64,000 nt of DNA. It comes from an uncultured Pseudovibrio sp. (GTDB lineage: Bacteria; Pseudomonadota; Alphaproteobacteria; Rhizobiales; Stappiaceae). A program made the position numbers and the translations under genes. Below are positions 1 to 8,441 of the stretch, piece by piece (the first letter of the stretch is position 1; each line of letters starts with the position of its first letter). The stretch lies in assembly GCA_947496145.1 (NCBI GenBank), contig CANMBS010000013.1:1-64000 (forward strand), in the 5' to 3' direction. The notes under the pieces were generated by a model. That model made no database searches and had not been told where the DNA came from. It saw only the letters and a program-made list of their open reading frames with translations.

Positions 1-68
1 TCTATCAACCTTGTCAAAGCCGACACAACGCGCAAGGGCAGCATTAAAAGACGTCGAAAAACAGCAGG

Positions 69-1373
69 ATGGAACAACGACTATATGCAAAATATCATCA
101 CCTTATAGCTTCATGCGTTAGCCGTGGGGTGTTTACCAGCATGGTTTATGACCTGACGGAGGAAGAAGCTTTTGAGTCCCACGACGCTCAGATCTACCAG
201 CTAGCGCAGGTTGTCGCCCAGTTTCAAAATGACAGTATTTCTCCAGGATATGTGGAGGAGGATCACGTTCTGGGAGATTACTTTGTGGTGATCCGGGGAG
301 CTGGCGGAGAAAAGATTTACAGCTCAGATGACAAACTCGTTTTACCGAAGACGCTCAGACTGGGTGTTCAGGAAATCAAGGTGCATGACGAGACCTGGCT
401 TGTCTGGAGTTTTCCCGGAGAAAAGACAGCTCAAACTTACATTGTAGGCATTATTATCCACCAAGCTAACGAACTTGCTGAGCAAACCGTCGTAACGGTT
501 TCTATTCCGCTGGCTCTGGTTCTGGTGTTTTCCATCGTGGCTACGATCTTTATCGTAAAGCGCGGTTTGAAGCCGTTAACAAACCTGTCGCAAACTCTGG
601 CCTCGCAGGACCCGGAGCGCCTTGGCAAGGTTTCCAGTGATAAGCAACCTGATGAGCTGGAGCCGATCGTGACATCGCTTAACACTCTTTTTGACAGGAT
701 CGAGGAATACATCGCCCGTGAGCAGCGTTTCATTGATGATGCAGCACATGAAATCAGAACGCCGCTGACTGTGGTGAAAGCCCAGTGTCAGGTGATTGAG
801 CGCGATAAACTTGATGATGCAACACGCATGCGGTTTGACAACATCATTCAGGGCATTGACCGGGCAACCCATCTTGCTGCCAAGCTGCTGGAACACGCCC
901 GGGCAAGTCAGGATCAGGGCAAAGATTTAGAGCCACACGACCTGTCAGGGGTTCTTCAGGAAAGCCTTGCCCAGCAGGTGCACGCCGCCCATGAGAAGAA
1001 TGTGGAGCTGCAACTGTTGCAAAGTGAACCCGCAGAGGCGATCACAGACCTGGAGGACCTTTCTGCAATCCTGAGCAATCTGATTGGCAACGCTATCCGC
1101 CACACTCCTAAGGACGATCAGGTTATTGTCGTGGTTAGCAATCACGAGGAGCATGTGTGTTTGAGTGTGGAAGACAGCGGCTCTGGTGTTCCTGACGATT
1201 TTAAAGACAAGGTGTTTGACCGGTTCTTCCGCATGCCGGGACAAACAGGTTCTGGGGCGGGCCTTGGCCTGTCGATCACACAAACCTTATGCCGTCGCAA
1301 TAACATAGAGATCACGCTCCACGAAAGCGAACGGCTCGGCGGTGCCTGCTTCCAGCTTAAACTGAAAAGGTAG
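69..1373 (+). CDS. Two-component sensor histidine kinase (QseC-like)
   Basis: This is an inner-membrane sensor kinase that should autophosphorylate on His and pass phosphate to a response regulator, probably encoded just left of the window. A periplasmic-type region (about residues 30-135) is followed by a clear membrane helix (about 140-165), a HAMP-like linker, and the H-box AAHEIRTPL with His227. The ATPase domain shows the N-box NLIGNAIRHTP and the G-boxes DSGSGVP and GAGLGLSI. The order and length fit the QseC/TctE type. The N-terminus is odd. The in-frame ATG at 69 has only a weak ribosome-binding site, and the first membrane helix normally expected before the sensor region is poor. In another frame the bases just upstream read KGSIKRR, typical of such kinase starts, so a frameshift or altered start is possible. 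The kinase assignment is firm; the ligand and partner are unknown. Confidence 0.88.
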   Translation: MEQRLYAKYHHLIASCVSRGVFTSMVYDLTEEEAFESHDAQIYQLAQVVAQFQNDSISPGYVEEDHVLGDYFVVIRGAGGEKIYSSDDKLVLPKTLRLGVQEIKVHDETWLVWSFPGEKTAQTYIVGIIIHQANELAEQTVVTVSIPLALVLVFSIVATIFIVKRGLKPLTNLSQTLASQDPERLGKVSSDKQPDELEPIVTSLNTLFDRIEEYIAREQRFIDDAAHEIRTPLTVVKAQCQVIERDKLDDATRMRFDNIIQGIDRATHLAAKLLEHARASQDQGKDLEPHDLSGVLQESLAQQVHAAHEKNVELQLLQSEPAEAITDLEDLSAILSNLIGNAIRHTPKDDQVIVVVSNHEEHVCLSVEDSGSGVPDDFKDKVFDRFFRMPGQTGSGAGLGLSITQTLCRRNNIEITLHESERLGGACFQLKLKR

Positions 1374-1573
1374 TGCTGTAAATTTCAGGTAGGTTTCAGC
1401 TTCATAACGGAGAACAGGGAGCGCTCAGGATGGTCCGGCCCGATACCCATGTACCTTAACGGCTTGTGATTGTGGGAAGCGGAAAAGTGCCGGTGCCTCC
1501 CAACGATACCGATACTTGACCGTAACCTGCATATTCTGAGTGCGCCCTATCAATTCAGACCGAGCACAACAGA

Positions 1574-2920
1574 ATGAAACCACTTGGCCTCATCGTTATC
1601 TTCACCAGCCTGCTTCCGCCTTTAACACTATTTGCTGTGGCTGGCGGGCAAGCCGAATTTTCCGCATTGCTTAGTCAGTATTTTGGGATGGTTTCGCTGA
1701 TTTTGATGAGTTTGGTACAGGTGATGGCAACCCGTATCAAAGGTGTTGAAGCATTCTTTGGCCCGTTGGACCGGGTATATGTGTTGCATAAATGGCTGGC
1801 TGTGATCGCAATTGCTGCTGCGTATTTGCACGATAGCATTGACCCAAACGCATTGCCTGAAGTGATTGGTGATGGTGAATCGGAAGGTATTGCAAGCGGC
1901 CTTGGAGAGATCGGGTATCAGGGCATTCTGATTTTGGGACTTGGCTCTCTGGCAACCTTCATTCCCTACAATATCTGGCGCTGGACGCATCGGCTGATTG
2001 GTGTGTTCTTTGCACTGGCGGCGCTGCATTTTTTACTGATCCCGAATGTGTTTTCATGGAATGACCCGCTTGGGCTTTATCTGACAGCCTTTTGTGCAGC
2101 CGGGGTTCTTTCTTTTATCTACCTGACCTTGAAAGGCATGATGGGAGGTGAAGTTTCCTACCGCGTAGAAGATATTGAAGTTTACGGACGGATCACCAGC
2201 GTTACTTTGAAGCCTGAAGGAAAGCCCGTTTCGCATATTGCCGGGCAGTTTGCCTACGTTTCCTTTGATCAGAGCAGTCTGGGCGAAGTGCACCCTTACA
2301 CAATCGCCAGTGCGCCACGTGAAGACGGTAAACTCAGGTTCTGTATTTCTGCGCTTGGAGATTACACGTCGCGCATTCATGAGCTCAAGGTCGGGACACA
2401 GGCAAAACTGAGCAAAGCTTATGGCCGGTTTCGCAGGTTCAGGGACAATCAGGATCAAATCTGGATTGCAGGTGGTGTTGGGATTACCCCGTTTCTTGCG
2501 TGGGCTCAGTCGATGAGCGGAGAGGAACCGGGACAGGTCTATCTTTATTACGGGGTTCGTAACCGGCTTGAAAACCCGTTTGAAGAAGAACTGGCGGCAC
2601 TTGAGGCCCGCCTGCCCAACCTGAAAATCCAGTATTTTGAATCGGACAGGGGTGAGTTTATCGAAGCCCGCCTGCTGACGGTTTTGCAAGGTGTTTACTT
2701 TGACCTGATGCCAATTGCCTTTTGCGGCCCGAAGGCAATGCGGACGGCTTTGATGGGCGACCTTAAGGCGCTTGGCTATCCACGAGGACAATTTCATTAT
2801 GAAGAGTTCGAAATGCGTTCAGGTCTTGGTGTCCGAAGGCTGTTTGATTTCCTCAAAGCGTTCATCCTGAAATCAGGTTCACCCCCACAGGCAAAGCAAG
2901 CAAGAAGTCAGGTTCTGTGA
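1574..2920 (+). CDS. Ferric-reductase-like transmembrane flavoprotein
   Basis: This is a predicted membrane oxidoreductase that moves electrons from NAD(P)H through FAD to haem in the membrane. The first 200 residues hold about six hydrophobic segments with histidines suited to haem ligation (LHKW, YLHDS, THRLIG, LHFLL). The C-terminal half is a ferredoxin-reductase-type module: HPYTIASAP binds FAD, GGVGITPFLAW starts the NAD domain, and a FCGPKAM segment and HYEEFEM follow near the end. At 448 aa it matches the usual length of bacterial ferric reductase/NOX-like proteins. The gene lies 200 bp after the sensor kinase on the same strand, so the two may be functionally linked, but nothing proves co-transcription. 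The substrate (ferric iron, oxygen or another acceptor) cannot be read from the sequence. Confidence 0.85.
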   Translation: MKPLGLIVIFTSLLPPLTLFAVAGGQAEFSALLSQYFGMVSLILMSLVQVMATRIKGVEAFFGPLDRVYVLHKWLAVIAIAAAYLHDSIDPNALPEVIGDGESEGIASGLGEIGYQGILILGLGSLATFIPYNIWRWTHRLIGVFFALAALHFLLIPNVFSWNDPLGLYLTAFCAAGVLSFIYLTLKGMMGGEVSYRVEDIEVYGRITSVTLKPEGKPVSHIAGQFAYVSFDQSSLGEVHPYTIASAPREDGKLRFCISALGDYTSRIHELKVGTQAKLSKAYGRFRRFRDNQDQIWIAGGVGITPFLAWAQSMSGEEPGQVYLYYGVRNRLENPFEEELAALEARLPNLKIQYFESDRGEFIEARLLTVLQGVYFDLMPIAFCGPKAMRTALMGDLKALGYPRGQFHYEEFEMRSGLGVRRLFDFLKAFILKSGSPPQAKQARSQVL

Positions 2921-3025
2921 CTATGCTCAGGCTTGTGCTTCCATGTTCCCGGTTGCCTGGTTGTTATCCAGGCGAAGGTGAGCAAAAGAAAAGGCCATGT
3001 ATTATTACAAGATATCTTTCATAAA

Positions 3026-3113
3026 GCTTCGTCATAAAGATGCCGAAGCGTGGGTTTAAAGTCCTGCAATCGCGTTCTTAGCTATTAATGCGTTAAGGAT
3101 GGAGTTTTCCATC
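3026..3113 (+). other. Two short hairpins in the leader of the family A copy 1 gene
   Basis: Two perfect inverted repeats lie just before the large gene that follows. One is GCTTCG (3026-3031) with CGAAGC (3044-3049), loop 12 bases. The other is GATGGA (3098-3103) with TCCATC (3108-3113), loop GTTT. Neither is followed by a T-run, so they look like leader structure rather than terminators. The second ends 29 bases before the preferred ATG. A role in mRNA stability or translation control is a guess. Confidence 0.35.
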
Positions 3114-3142
3114 TCGCATCTTTCAGCAAAGTGAAGCCTTCG

Positions 3143-5872
3143 ATGCCAGTAGTCAAAACGACCCCAACCGATGCTCAAATGACAGAGACCGAGGACACCT
3201 GGGCGCAGGACGTCTTCAAGGAAATCGGAGAGAGCTACCCTTCCCTCGCCCTCGCGTTTGATGAACTTTATGTAACACAGCGTGAGCAGGAAGAGGCTGA
3301 GCTTTCAGCAGCTGCAACTGAGATGGATGAGGAAGACAGGATACGGGTGGAAAAAACTGCGAAAGAAGCAGCGATCTCCTCCATGATTCTGGATGATAAT
3401 GAGCGGATCTCTGACATTAGCCTCGACCTGTCCGCCTACCGTGAAAATGCATCTCAAACAAGAGATGTAGCCGATAGCGACAACGCAGACTTACTTGCAG
3501 TCTTAAATACTCAGATCAAAGACTGTGATAAGCAGCGAGAGCTTCTGTTTAGCCAACTTCGAAAATTTGGTGATCTGAAGCTGGAACAAGATTCCTTTGA
3601 AACACTTTATGAGCTGAGTGGCCTGCTCATCGAAAAAGCAATGGCTGAGCGTGATCGTGGTGCCTACGAAGCCTGCGACGGCGTGCTTGACGAAACTCAG
3701 GAAAAACTGCGCCGCATGCAATCCCTTCTTGATGAAGCCAAGCAACACAACAAGCCTGCTGCACTTCATACTTTAAGCCCTGAATACGTTGGAGACTACG
3801 TTGAGTTTGTTCTTGATGTAATTGAGGACATGAATGAAATCAATTACGCAGGTCTGTCCACACGTTTACTCGTTACGCTGAACAAAAATCAGGCAGCAAA
3901 AAAAGTCCGCGAGTCCCCTTCCTGGGACACCCTTATGAAGACTGCCCGCGATTGCAAAGCAGCAAAGCTTCAGCTCTCCAATATGAGCAAGTATATTCTT
4001 AAGTTGTGCGATAGCATGTGCACCGCAGGACCGAATGAAGAAGCTGATGATATTTATAGCGAATTAACAGGATATCAGAATGACAATAGCAGGGACCTGC
4101 CCAATGTGATCCGTTTTGTTTCCGCACTCAAAGCAACTGCAGTGCGCAAGGAAAAGTGGGCTAAACGCAAGGAATGGGTAAAAACCAACCTTGATGTGCG
4201 AACACGTAATTACAAAGCTCAACTTGAAAAGCTGGTCATCTTTAAAGACGAAGAACACGTGGAGACGAAAAAAAGTCAAAAAGAAGCCTATGCCCGTGCT
4301 GTTGATGTGGAGGGCCTTAACAAGGATGTGATGAAAGACATCCCCAAACGTCCGCATGATAAAACAGCAAAGGCTGTCCCACGTGCAACCGTTGATAGTC
4401 TTCTGGAATCGCTTGATTTTCTTGATGAGCTGCAATCCTCAGGCGTAAGTGGCATGGAAACGATTGCTGTTGAGGAGTTCTTAAAGACAGACGAGATCCT
4501 GGACGGGATCAACCGAAATCCGGAAGGGTATGCAGACTTACAAAAGCGTACTCAGAAAATGCTTGAAAAAATAGCTGAGACCAAGAGCGGTAAAGAAGGA
4601 CTTTATTACATCGAAGAAAAGATACGTCTTGTAGAAGATATTCAAAACCTGCGCGAACGGTCAGCAGCTATGAACATCAACACTGCAATTCGAGAATGTC
4701 AGGAAATCAAGGACACAAGATTTAATTTACTCCTCAAAAATCTGAAGTACGTGCTCGCATACCGGGATATATTCAATGAGAAGCAGGGAGAACTGGAGAA
4801 AATATTTAAAAACATTCCGGTTTTGCTTGCAAAGCTTGGAGCAGCACGCCCTGAGCTTGCCAAGAAGTTCAAGAAGGTGTGGGCTCCAAAGCAGGAAAAG
4901 GTGTATCACGGCGAACTTGAGATGCAGATGAAGCAAGCTAAAATTGCTGCTGATGCTGCTTCAACAGCAGATGATTTACGCGAAGCTATCAATCAGCTCA
5001 ACCGCGTTCACGTTCAGGCGGAAAAATATGTCGAAGAGCTTAAGAAGCGTGTCGACAAACCGCAAGAGATGGTAGATGCGCCATTTTCACCGGACGAAGA
5101 TGAGTTTTTCCGTAAGATTGAAGCTGATTACAAAGAGGGAGTGCAACTCGCGAAAGACCGCAAGGTTGCCAAGGGAAAATTTAATGAGAAGGCGGGCCCG
5201 CTGAAAGATGAACTGGAAATGCTCACCTCAAAATCTGCAAGCTGGAAAAATGTGAAAGCGAAGATCAAAGGCATTGAACGGATAGACGAAGCAACTTTTG
5301 ATCCGTCACGCTTTAAGGATCTTTTGACAGAAGTGAAACTTCTTGAGCAAGAGTGTGTAGTGAACTCGTCCTATGAAGAGAACATGAGCAAACTTGATGA
5401 ACTCAAGGGGCTTTATGACGCCACGCGCAGTGAGCTTACGGGGTTTCGTGAGGATATCGCCAAGAGTATTGGAGAGGCGACTGAAAAGTGTGTTACGCGC
5501 ATGGAAATTGCACAGGGATTTCTTGAAAACTATTTCGTAGATATTGTTCTTGGTAAGGAAGAGGTTGGTGAAAGCTACGTGAATGCGAGCGCACTGAAGC
5601 GCTTTGCCGGATGTGTGGCTAAGCCAATTGTGCCGGGTGATTTAAAGAAGTATGCACAAATTATTGCAGATAAACGCCAGCCTATGGATGCCCGAAAGAA
5701 AGCACGTGAGGATGCCCTGCGCATTGTACGGCCATTGCTTGCCAGACTTGATAGTGACAAGGCTATCAAGCTTTATCGGCGTCACCCCTTCAGTGATATG
5801 GAAAACAACCTGAACATATTGCGTCCTGCTCTGGTTCAGCTTGAGATTAAGCTGCTGACGCTGGCATCGTAA
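3143..5872 (+). CDS. Large helical protein of unknown function, family A copy 1
   Basis: I do not recognise a named family. The 909-residue product is charged, rich in Lys, Glu, Ala and Leu, and looks almost wholly alpha-helical with long coiled-coil stretches; no signal peptide or membrane segment is visible. It is clearly homologous over its full length to the 912-aa product at 39585-42323 beside the type VI genes. Shared blocks include RPHD near the middle, YHGEL, GPLKDEL, TSK, KGIER, ELTGFREDIAK, and a matching end (HPFSD, LNILRP, LVQLE, KLL). That link suggests it belongs to the type VI system although it lies 8.5 kb away from the cluster. The start is uncertain: GTG at 3131, ATG at 3143 and ATG at 3179 are all in frame and none has a good ribosome-binding site. 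A secreted cargo, structural or adaptor role are all possible. Confidence 0.75.
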   Translation: MPVVKTTPTDAQMTETEDTWAQDVFKEIGESYPSLALAFDELYVTQREQEEAELSAAATEMDEEDRIRVEKTAKEAAISSMILDDNERISDISLDLSAYRENASQTRDVADSDNADLLAVLNTQIKDCDKQRELLFSQLRKFGDLKLEQDSFETLYELSGLLIEKAMAERDRGAYEACDGVLDETQEKLRRMQSLLDEAKQHNKPAALHTLSPEYVGDYVEFVLDVIEDMNEINYAGLSTRLLVTLNKNQAAKKVRESPSWDTLMKTARDCKAAKLQLSNMSKYILKLCDSMCTAGPNEEADDIYSELTGYQNDNSRDLPNVIRFVSALKATAVRKEKWAKRKEWVKTNLDVRTRNYKAQLEKLVIFKDEEHVETKKSQKEAYARAVDVEGLNKDVMKDIPKRPHDKTAKAVPRATVDSLLESLDFLDELQSSGVSGMETIAVEEFLKTDEILDGINRNPEGYADLQKRTQKMLEKIAETKSGKEGLYYIEEKIRLVEDIQNLRERSAAMNINTAIRECQEIKDTRFNLLLKNLKYVLAYRDIFNEKQGELEKIFKNIPVLLAKLGAARPELAKKFKKVWAPKQEKVYHGELEMQMKQAKIAADAASTADDLREAINQLNRVHVQAEKYVEELKKRVDKPQEMVDAPFSPDEDEFFRKIEADYKEGVQLAKDRKVAKGKFNEKAGPLKDELEMLTSKSASWKNVKAKIKGIERIDEATFDPSRFKDLLTEVKLLEQECVVNSSYEENMSKLDELKGLYDATRSELTGFREDIAKSIGEATEKCVTRMEIAQGFLENYFVDIVLGKEEVGESYVNASALKRFAGCVAKPIVPGDLKKYAQIIADKRQPMDARKKAREDALRIVRPLLARLDSDKAIKLYRRHPFSDMENNLNILRPALVQLEIKLLTLAS

Positions 5873-6060
5873 CCAGAAAGGCAATCAGCAGCTATTTCGA
5901 ATAACGTTGATCATGCTTGTCACTTTGAGCTTAATGCCTGATCTAACAACAAAAATGCAGCATTTGGGCTGCAGGTGATCAACACATGCAATGCACAGCG
6001 TGATTTAGGTCTTTCGCGAGGGGATTTAGTCTGTTACCTAGCAGACTGCTCAGAGATGAG

Positions 6061-6108
6061 TGCCGGTCGCAGCCTACCCGGCAACAACTAAAACAAGGAC
6101 TAAACCTT
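6061..6108 (+). promoter_or_regulatory. Candidate preQ1-I-type riboswitch in the queC leader
   Basis: A 6-bp stem TGCCGG (6061-6066) / CCGGCA (6078-6083) closes an 11-base loop TCGCAGCCTAC and is followed by an A-rich tail with AACTAAAA, then AAGGA (6095-6099), 9 bases before the queC ATG. The order short GC stem, AGC-containing loop, A-rich tail with CTAA, then the ribosome-binding site is the layout of preQ1 class I riboswitches. Loop CCT (6073-6075) could pair with AGG in the AAGGA, so ligand binding could hide the ribosome-binding site and lower translation of the queuosine genes. The loop differs somewhat from the class I consensus, so this is a candidate only. Confidence 0.5.
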
Positions 6109-6807
6109 ATGAAGACTATCGTAATCTGCTCCGGCGGATTGGATTCGGTCACGCTTGCCTATAAGGTTGCGCGTGATCATGAGTTGCTTGCTCTTGTCTC
6201 CTATGACTATGGGCAGCGACATAAACAAGAGCTGGACTATGCGGCTCTTGCAGCAAAGAAGCTTGGTGTCCCCCACCATATTCTGGATATGAGCCAGATT
6301 GGTGCTCATCTGAGCGGGTCTGCCCTGACCGATGACCTTGATGTGCCTGACGGGCATTATGCTGAGGAAAACATGAAGGTGACTGTGGTGCCGAACCGCA
6401 ACGCCATCATGCTTGCCATTGGCTTTGGTATTGCAGCAGCACAACAGGCTGATGCAGTGGCAGCAGCTGTTCATGGCGGAGATCACTTTATCTATCCGGA
6501 TTGTCGTCCTGAGTTCACCAAGAGCTTTGAGGCCATGCAAAAGCTGGCGCTTGACGGTTATGCCAATGTGAGCCTTTACACCCCGTTTGTTGAAGTGCCC
6601 AAAGATGCCATTGTGGCTGAAGGGGCAAAGCTTGGCGTGCCTTTTGAAGAGACCTGGTCTTGCTACAAAGGCGGCGAAAAGCACTGCGGGCGGTGTGGCA
6701 CCTGTGTTGAACGGCGTGAGGCGTTTGATCTGGCAGGTGTGGATGATCCTACGGACTATGCGGACCCGGACTACTGGAAATCCGCAGTGGAGCAAGCGGC
6801 TTCGTAA
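6109..6807 (+). CDS. queC: 7-cyano-7-deazaguanine (preQ0) synthase QueC
   Basis: QueC converts 7-carboxy-7-deazaguanine to preQ0 using ammonia and ATP, in the cytoplasm, as part of queuosine precursor synthesis. The N-terminus carries the PP-loop ATP pyrophosphatase motif SGGLDS (residues 8-13). A zinc-binding cysteine cluster (CYKG, then HCGRCGTC) is near residues 185-202, as in the family. Length 232 aa is normal. The start ATG has AAGGA 9 bases upstream. The stop TAA shares one base with the start of queD, so the genes are translationally coupled. Regulation by the hairpin just upstream is likely. Confidence 0.96.
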   Translation: MKTIVICSGGLDSVTLAYKVARDHELLALVSYDYGQRHKQELDYAALAAKKLGVPHHILDMSQIGAHLSGSALTDDLDVPDGHYAEENMKVTVVPNRNAIMLAIGFGIAAAQQADAVAAAVHGGDHFIYPDCRPEFTKSFEAMQKLALDGYANVSLYTPFVEVPKDAIVAEGAKLGVPFEETWSCYKGGEKHCGRCGTCVERREAFDLAGVDDPTDYADPDYWKSAVEQAAS

Positions 6808-7163
6808 TGTACACAATCACAAAGGAATTTCACTTTTCGGCTTCGCACCAGTTGGTTCAGATGCCGGAGGGACACCCTTGCGCACGTTTGCATGGCCACA
6901 ACTATGTGGTGGTGGTGGAGCTTTCCAGTGAGGCGCTCGATCAATACGGGTTTGTGGTGGATTTTACGGAGCTCAAGCCACTGAAACGCTACATTGATGA
7001 TGAGCTGGATCACCGGCACCTGAATGATGTGTTCGGGCATGATCAGGTGACTTCTGAGTTCCTTGCCAAAACCATCTATGAATTTTGCAAGGGGCACTGG
7101 CAGGAGACTTCGGCGGTGCGGGTGAGTGAAACGCTCAAAACCTGGGCGGAATACAGACCATGA
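6807..7163 (+). CDS. queD: 6-carboxy-5,6,7,8-tetrahydropterin synthase QueD
   Basis: QueD makes 6-carboxytetrahydropterin from 7,8-dihydroneopterin triphosphate, the step before QueE. The protein has the 6-pyruvoyl-tetrahydropterin-synthase fold features: FSASHQL with a zinc-ligand His near the start, LHGHNY with the zinc-binding HxH pair at about residues 29-32, then DFTEL and the LDHRHLN motif. At 118 aa it is the standard short bacterial form. The ATG overlaps the queC stop (TAATG), and its own end overlaps queE by four bases (ATGA), so the three genes form one translation-coupled unit. Confidence 0.95.
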   Translation: MYTITKEFHFSASHQLVQMPEGHPCARLHGHNYVVVVELSSEALDQYGFVVDFTELKPLKRYIDDELDHRHLNDVFGHDQVTSEFLAKTIYEFCKGHWQETSAVRVSETLKTWAEYRP

Positions 7164-7882
7164 GCAAGCTGAGCATCAGTGAGATTTTCGGTCCGACCAT
7201 TCAGGGTGAAGGTGCTCTGATTGGCGAGCCCACGGTTTTCGTGCGCACAGGTGGCTGTGATTACCGGTGCAGCTGGTGTGATACTCTGCATGCGGTGGAC
7301 AGCGCCTATCGGCATACGTGGCAGCAGATGGAAAGTGCTGAGGTGTGGCGGCGCGTGGAAGAGCTTTCCGGCGGTCAACCAATCACTGTTTCGCTGTCTG
7401 GCGGAAATCCTGCCATTCAGGATTTTTCTGAGGTGATTGCTCTTGGGAAGGCAAAGGGATACCGGTTTGCAATCGAGACGCAGGGTTCCGTTGCGCGGGA
7501 CTGGTTTTCGGATCTGGATCTGCTGGTTTTAAGTCCCAAGCCGCCCTCCTCCGGTGAAAAGACCTGCTGGGACAAGTTTGATGCCTGCCTTGATGCTACG
7601 CTGAACACGACAAACTGCGTGCTTAAGATCGTGGTGTTTGATCAGGTTGATTATGACTGGGCCAAAATGGTGAGTGCGCGTTACCCGCATCTGCCGCTTT
7701 ATCTGCAGCCGGGCAACCACACCCCGCCCCCACCTGAGGATGATGATGATGCTATTGATCTGGACGGCATTATGGACCGCATGCACTGGCTGGTGGACAA
7801 GACCATGGCCGACTGCTGGTACAAGCCTCGCATCCTGCCACAACTGCACGTGCTGCTGTGGGGCAACAAACGGGGCGTTTAA
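7160..7882 (+). CDS. queE: 7-carboxy-7-deazaguanine synthase QueE
   Basis: QueE is a radical S-adenosylmethionine enzyme that contracts 6-carboxytetrahydropterin to 7-carboxy-7-deazaguanine. The N-terminus [10 protein letters not shown] is typical, and the iron-sulfur cluster motif CDYRCSWC (CX3CX2C) follows at about residues 33-40. SGGNPA and LSPKPPSSG match substrate and SAM-binding segments of the family. Length 240 aa is usual. It overlaps queD by four bases and is followed after 34 bp by queF, completing the four-gene operon. Confidence 0.95.
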   Translation: MSKLSISEIFGPTIQGEGALIGEPTVFVRTGGCDYRCSWCDTLHAVDSAYRHTWQQMESAEVWRRVEELSGGQPITVSLSGGNPAIQDFSEVIALGKAKGYRFAIETQGSVARDWFSDLDLLVLSPKPPSSGEKTCWDKFDACLDATLNTTNCVLKIVVFDQVDYDWAKMVSARYPHLPLYLQPGNHTPPPPEDDDDAIDLDGIMDRMHWLVDKTMADCWYKPRILPQLHVLLWGNKRGV

Positions 7883-7916
7883 AGCCTGCTGATTAAAACA
7901 AGAATTCGAGAAAACA

Positions 7917-8384
7917 ATGAGCAAAGACGATATTTACAAGAACCTGACCATGCTGGGCGGTGAAACTGTGCAGCCGCAATCTCCTGAAGAAGCTGTGCTG
8001 GAGCGCGTGCCAAATCCGCAGCAGGGCACACCTTATGCGATCCGTTTTACGGCCCCGGAGTTCACCTCCCTTTGCCCGATCACCAACCAGCCGGATTTTG
8101 CTCATCTGGTGCTGGATTATGTGCCTGATGCCTGGCTTGTTGAAAGCAAGTCTTTGAAGCTGTTTTTGACAAGCTTCCGCAATCACGGTGCATTCCACGA
8201 AGATTGCACTGTTTCCATTGGCAAGCGTCTTGTTGAAACGCTTAACCCGGTGTGGCTGCGAATTGGCGGTTACTGGTATCCGCGCGGTGGTATTCCAATT
8301 GATGTGTTTTACCAGACTGGCGAAGCGCCAAAGGGTGTCTGGATTCCAGATCAGGGCGTGCCGACTTATCGTGGTCGCGGTTAA
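7917..8384 (+). CDS. queF: NADPH-dependent 7-cyano-7-deazaguanine reductase QueF
   Basis: QueF reduces the nitrile of preQ0 to the aminomethyl group of preQ1, which is then inserted into tRNA. The catalytic Cys lies in [12 protein letters not shown] (about residue 45), followed by the [21 protein letters not shown] block that contains the QueF signature and the NADPH-contacting residues. The 155-aa single-domain form corresponds to the short (YkvM-type) QueF. It is the last gene before a terminator-like hairpin and makes the operon a full route from the pterin intermediate to preQ1. Confidence 0.95.
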   Translation: MSKDDIYKNLTMLGGETVQPQSPEEAVLERVPNPQQGTPYAIRFTAPEFTSLCPITNQPDFAHLVLDYVPDAWLVESKSLKLFLTSFRNHGAFHEDCTVSIGKRLVETLNPVWLRIGGYWYPRGGIPIDVFYQTGEAPKGVWIPDQGVPTYRGRG

Positions 8385-8396
8385 AAAGAAAACTGT

Positions 8397-8435
8397 GTTG
8401 GGGTTGCGAAAAGGCTGCCAACCCCAACTCTTCTT
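8397..8435. terminator. Bidirectional terminator between queF and rbsK
   Basis: A perfect 10-bp stem, GTTGGGGTTG (8397-8406) with CAACCCCAAC (8419-8428), loop 12 bases, is followed by the pyrimidine-rich TCTTCTT. It lies between the ends of two convergent genes and can serve both. Confidence 0.65.
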
Positions 8436-8441
8436 AGTTTC

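Noticed and set aside
6100-6816. Minus-strand reading frame of 238 codons antisense to queC
   Set aside because: queC is unmistakable on the plus strand, with overlaps into queD; the antisense frame has no features.
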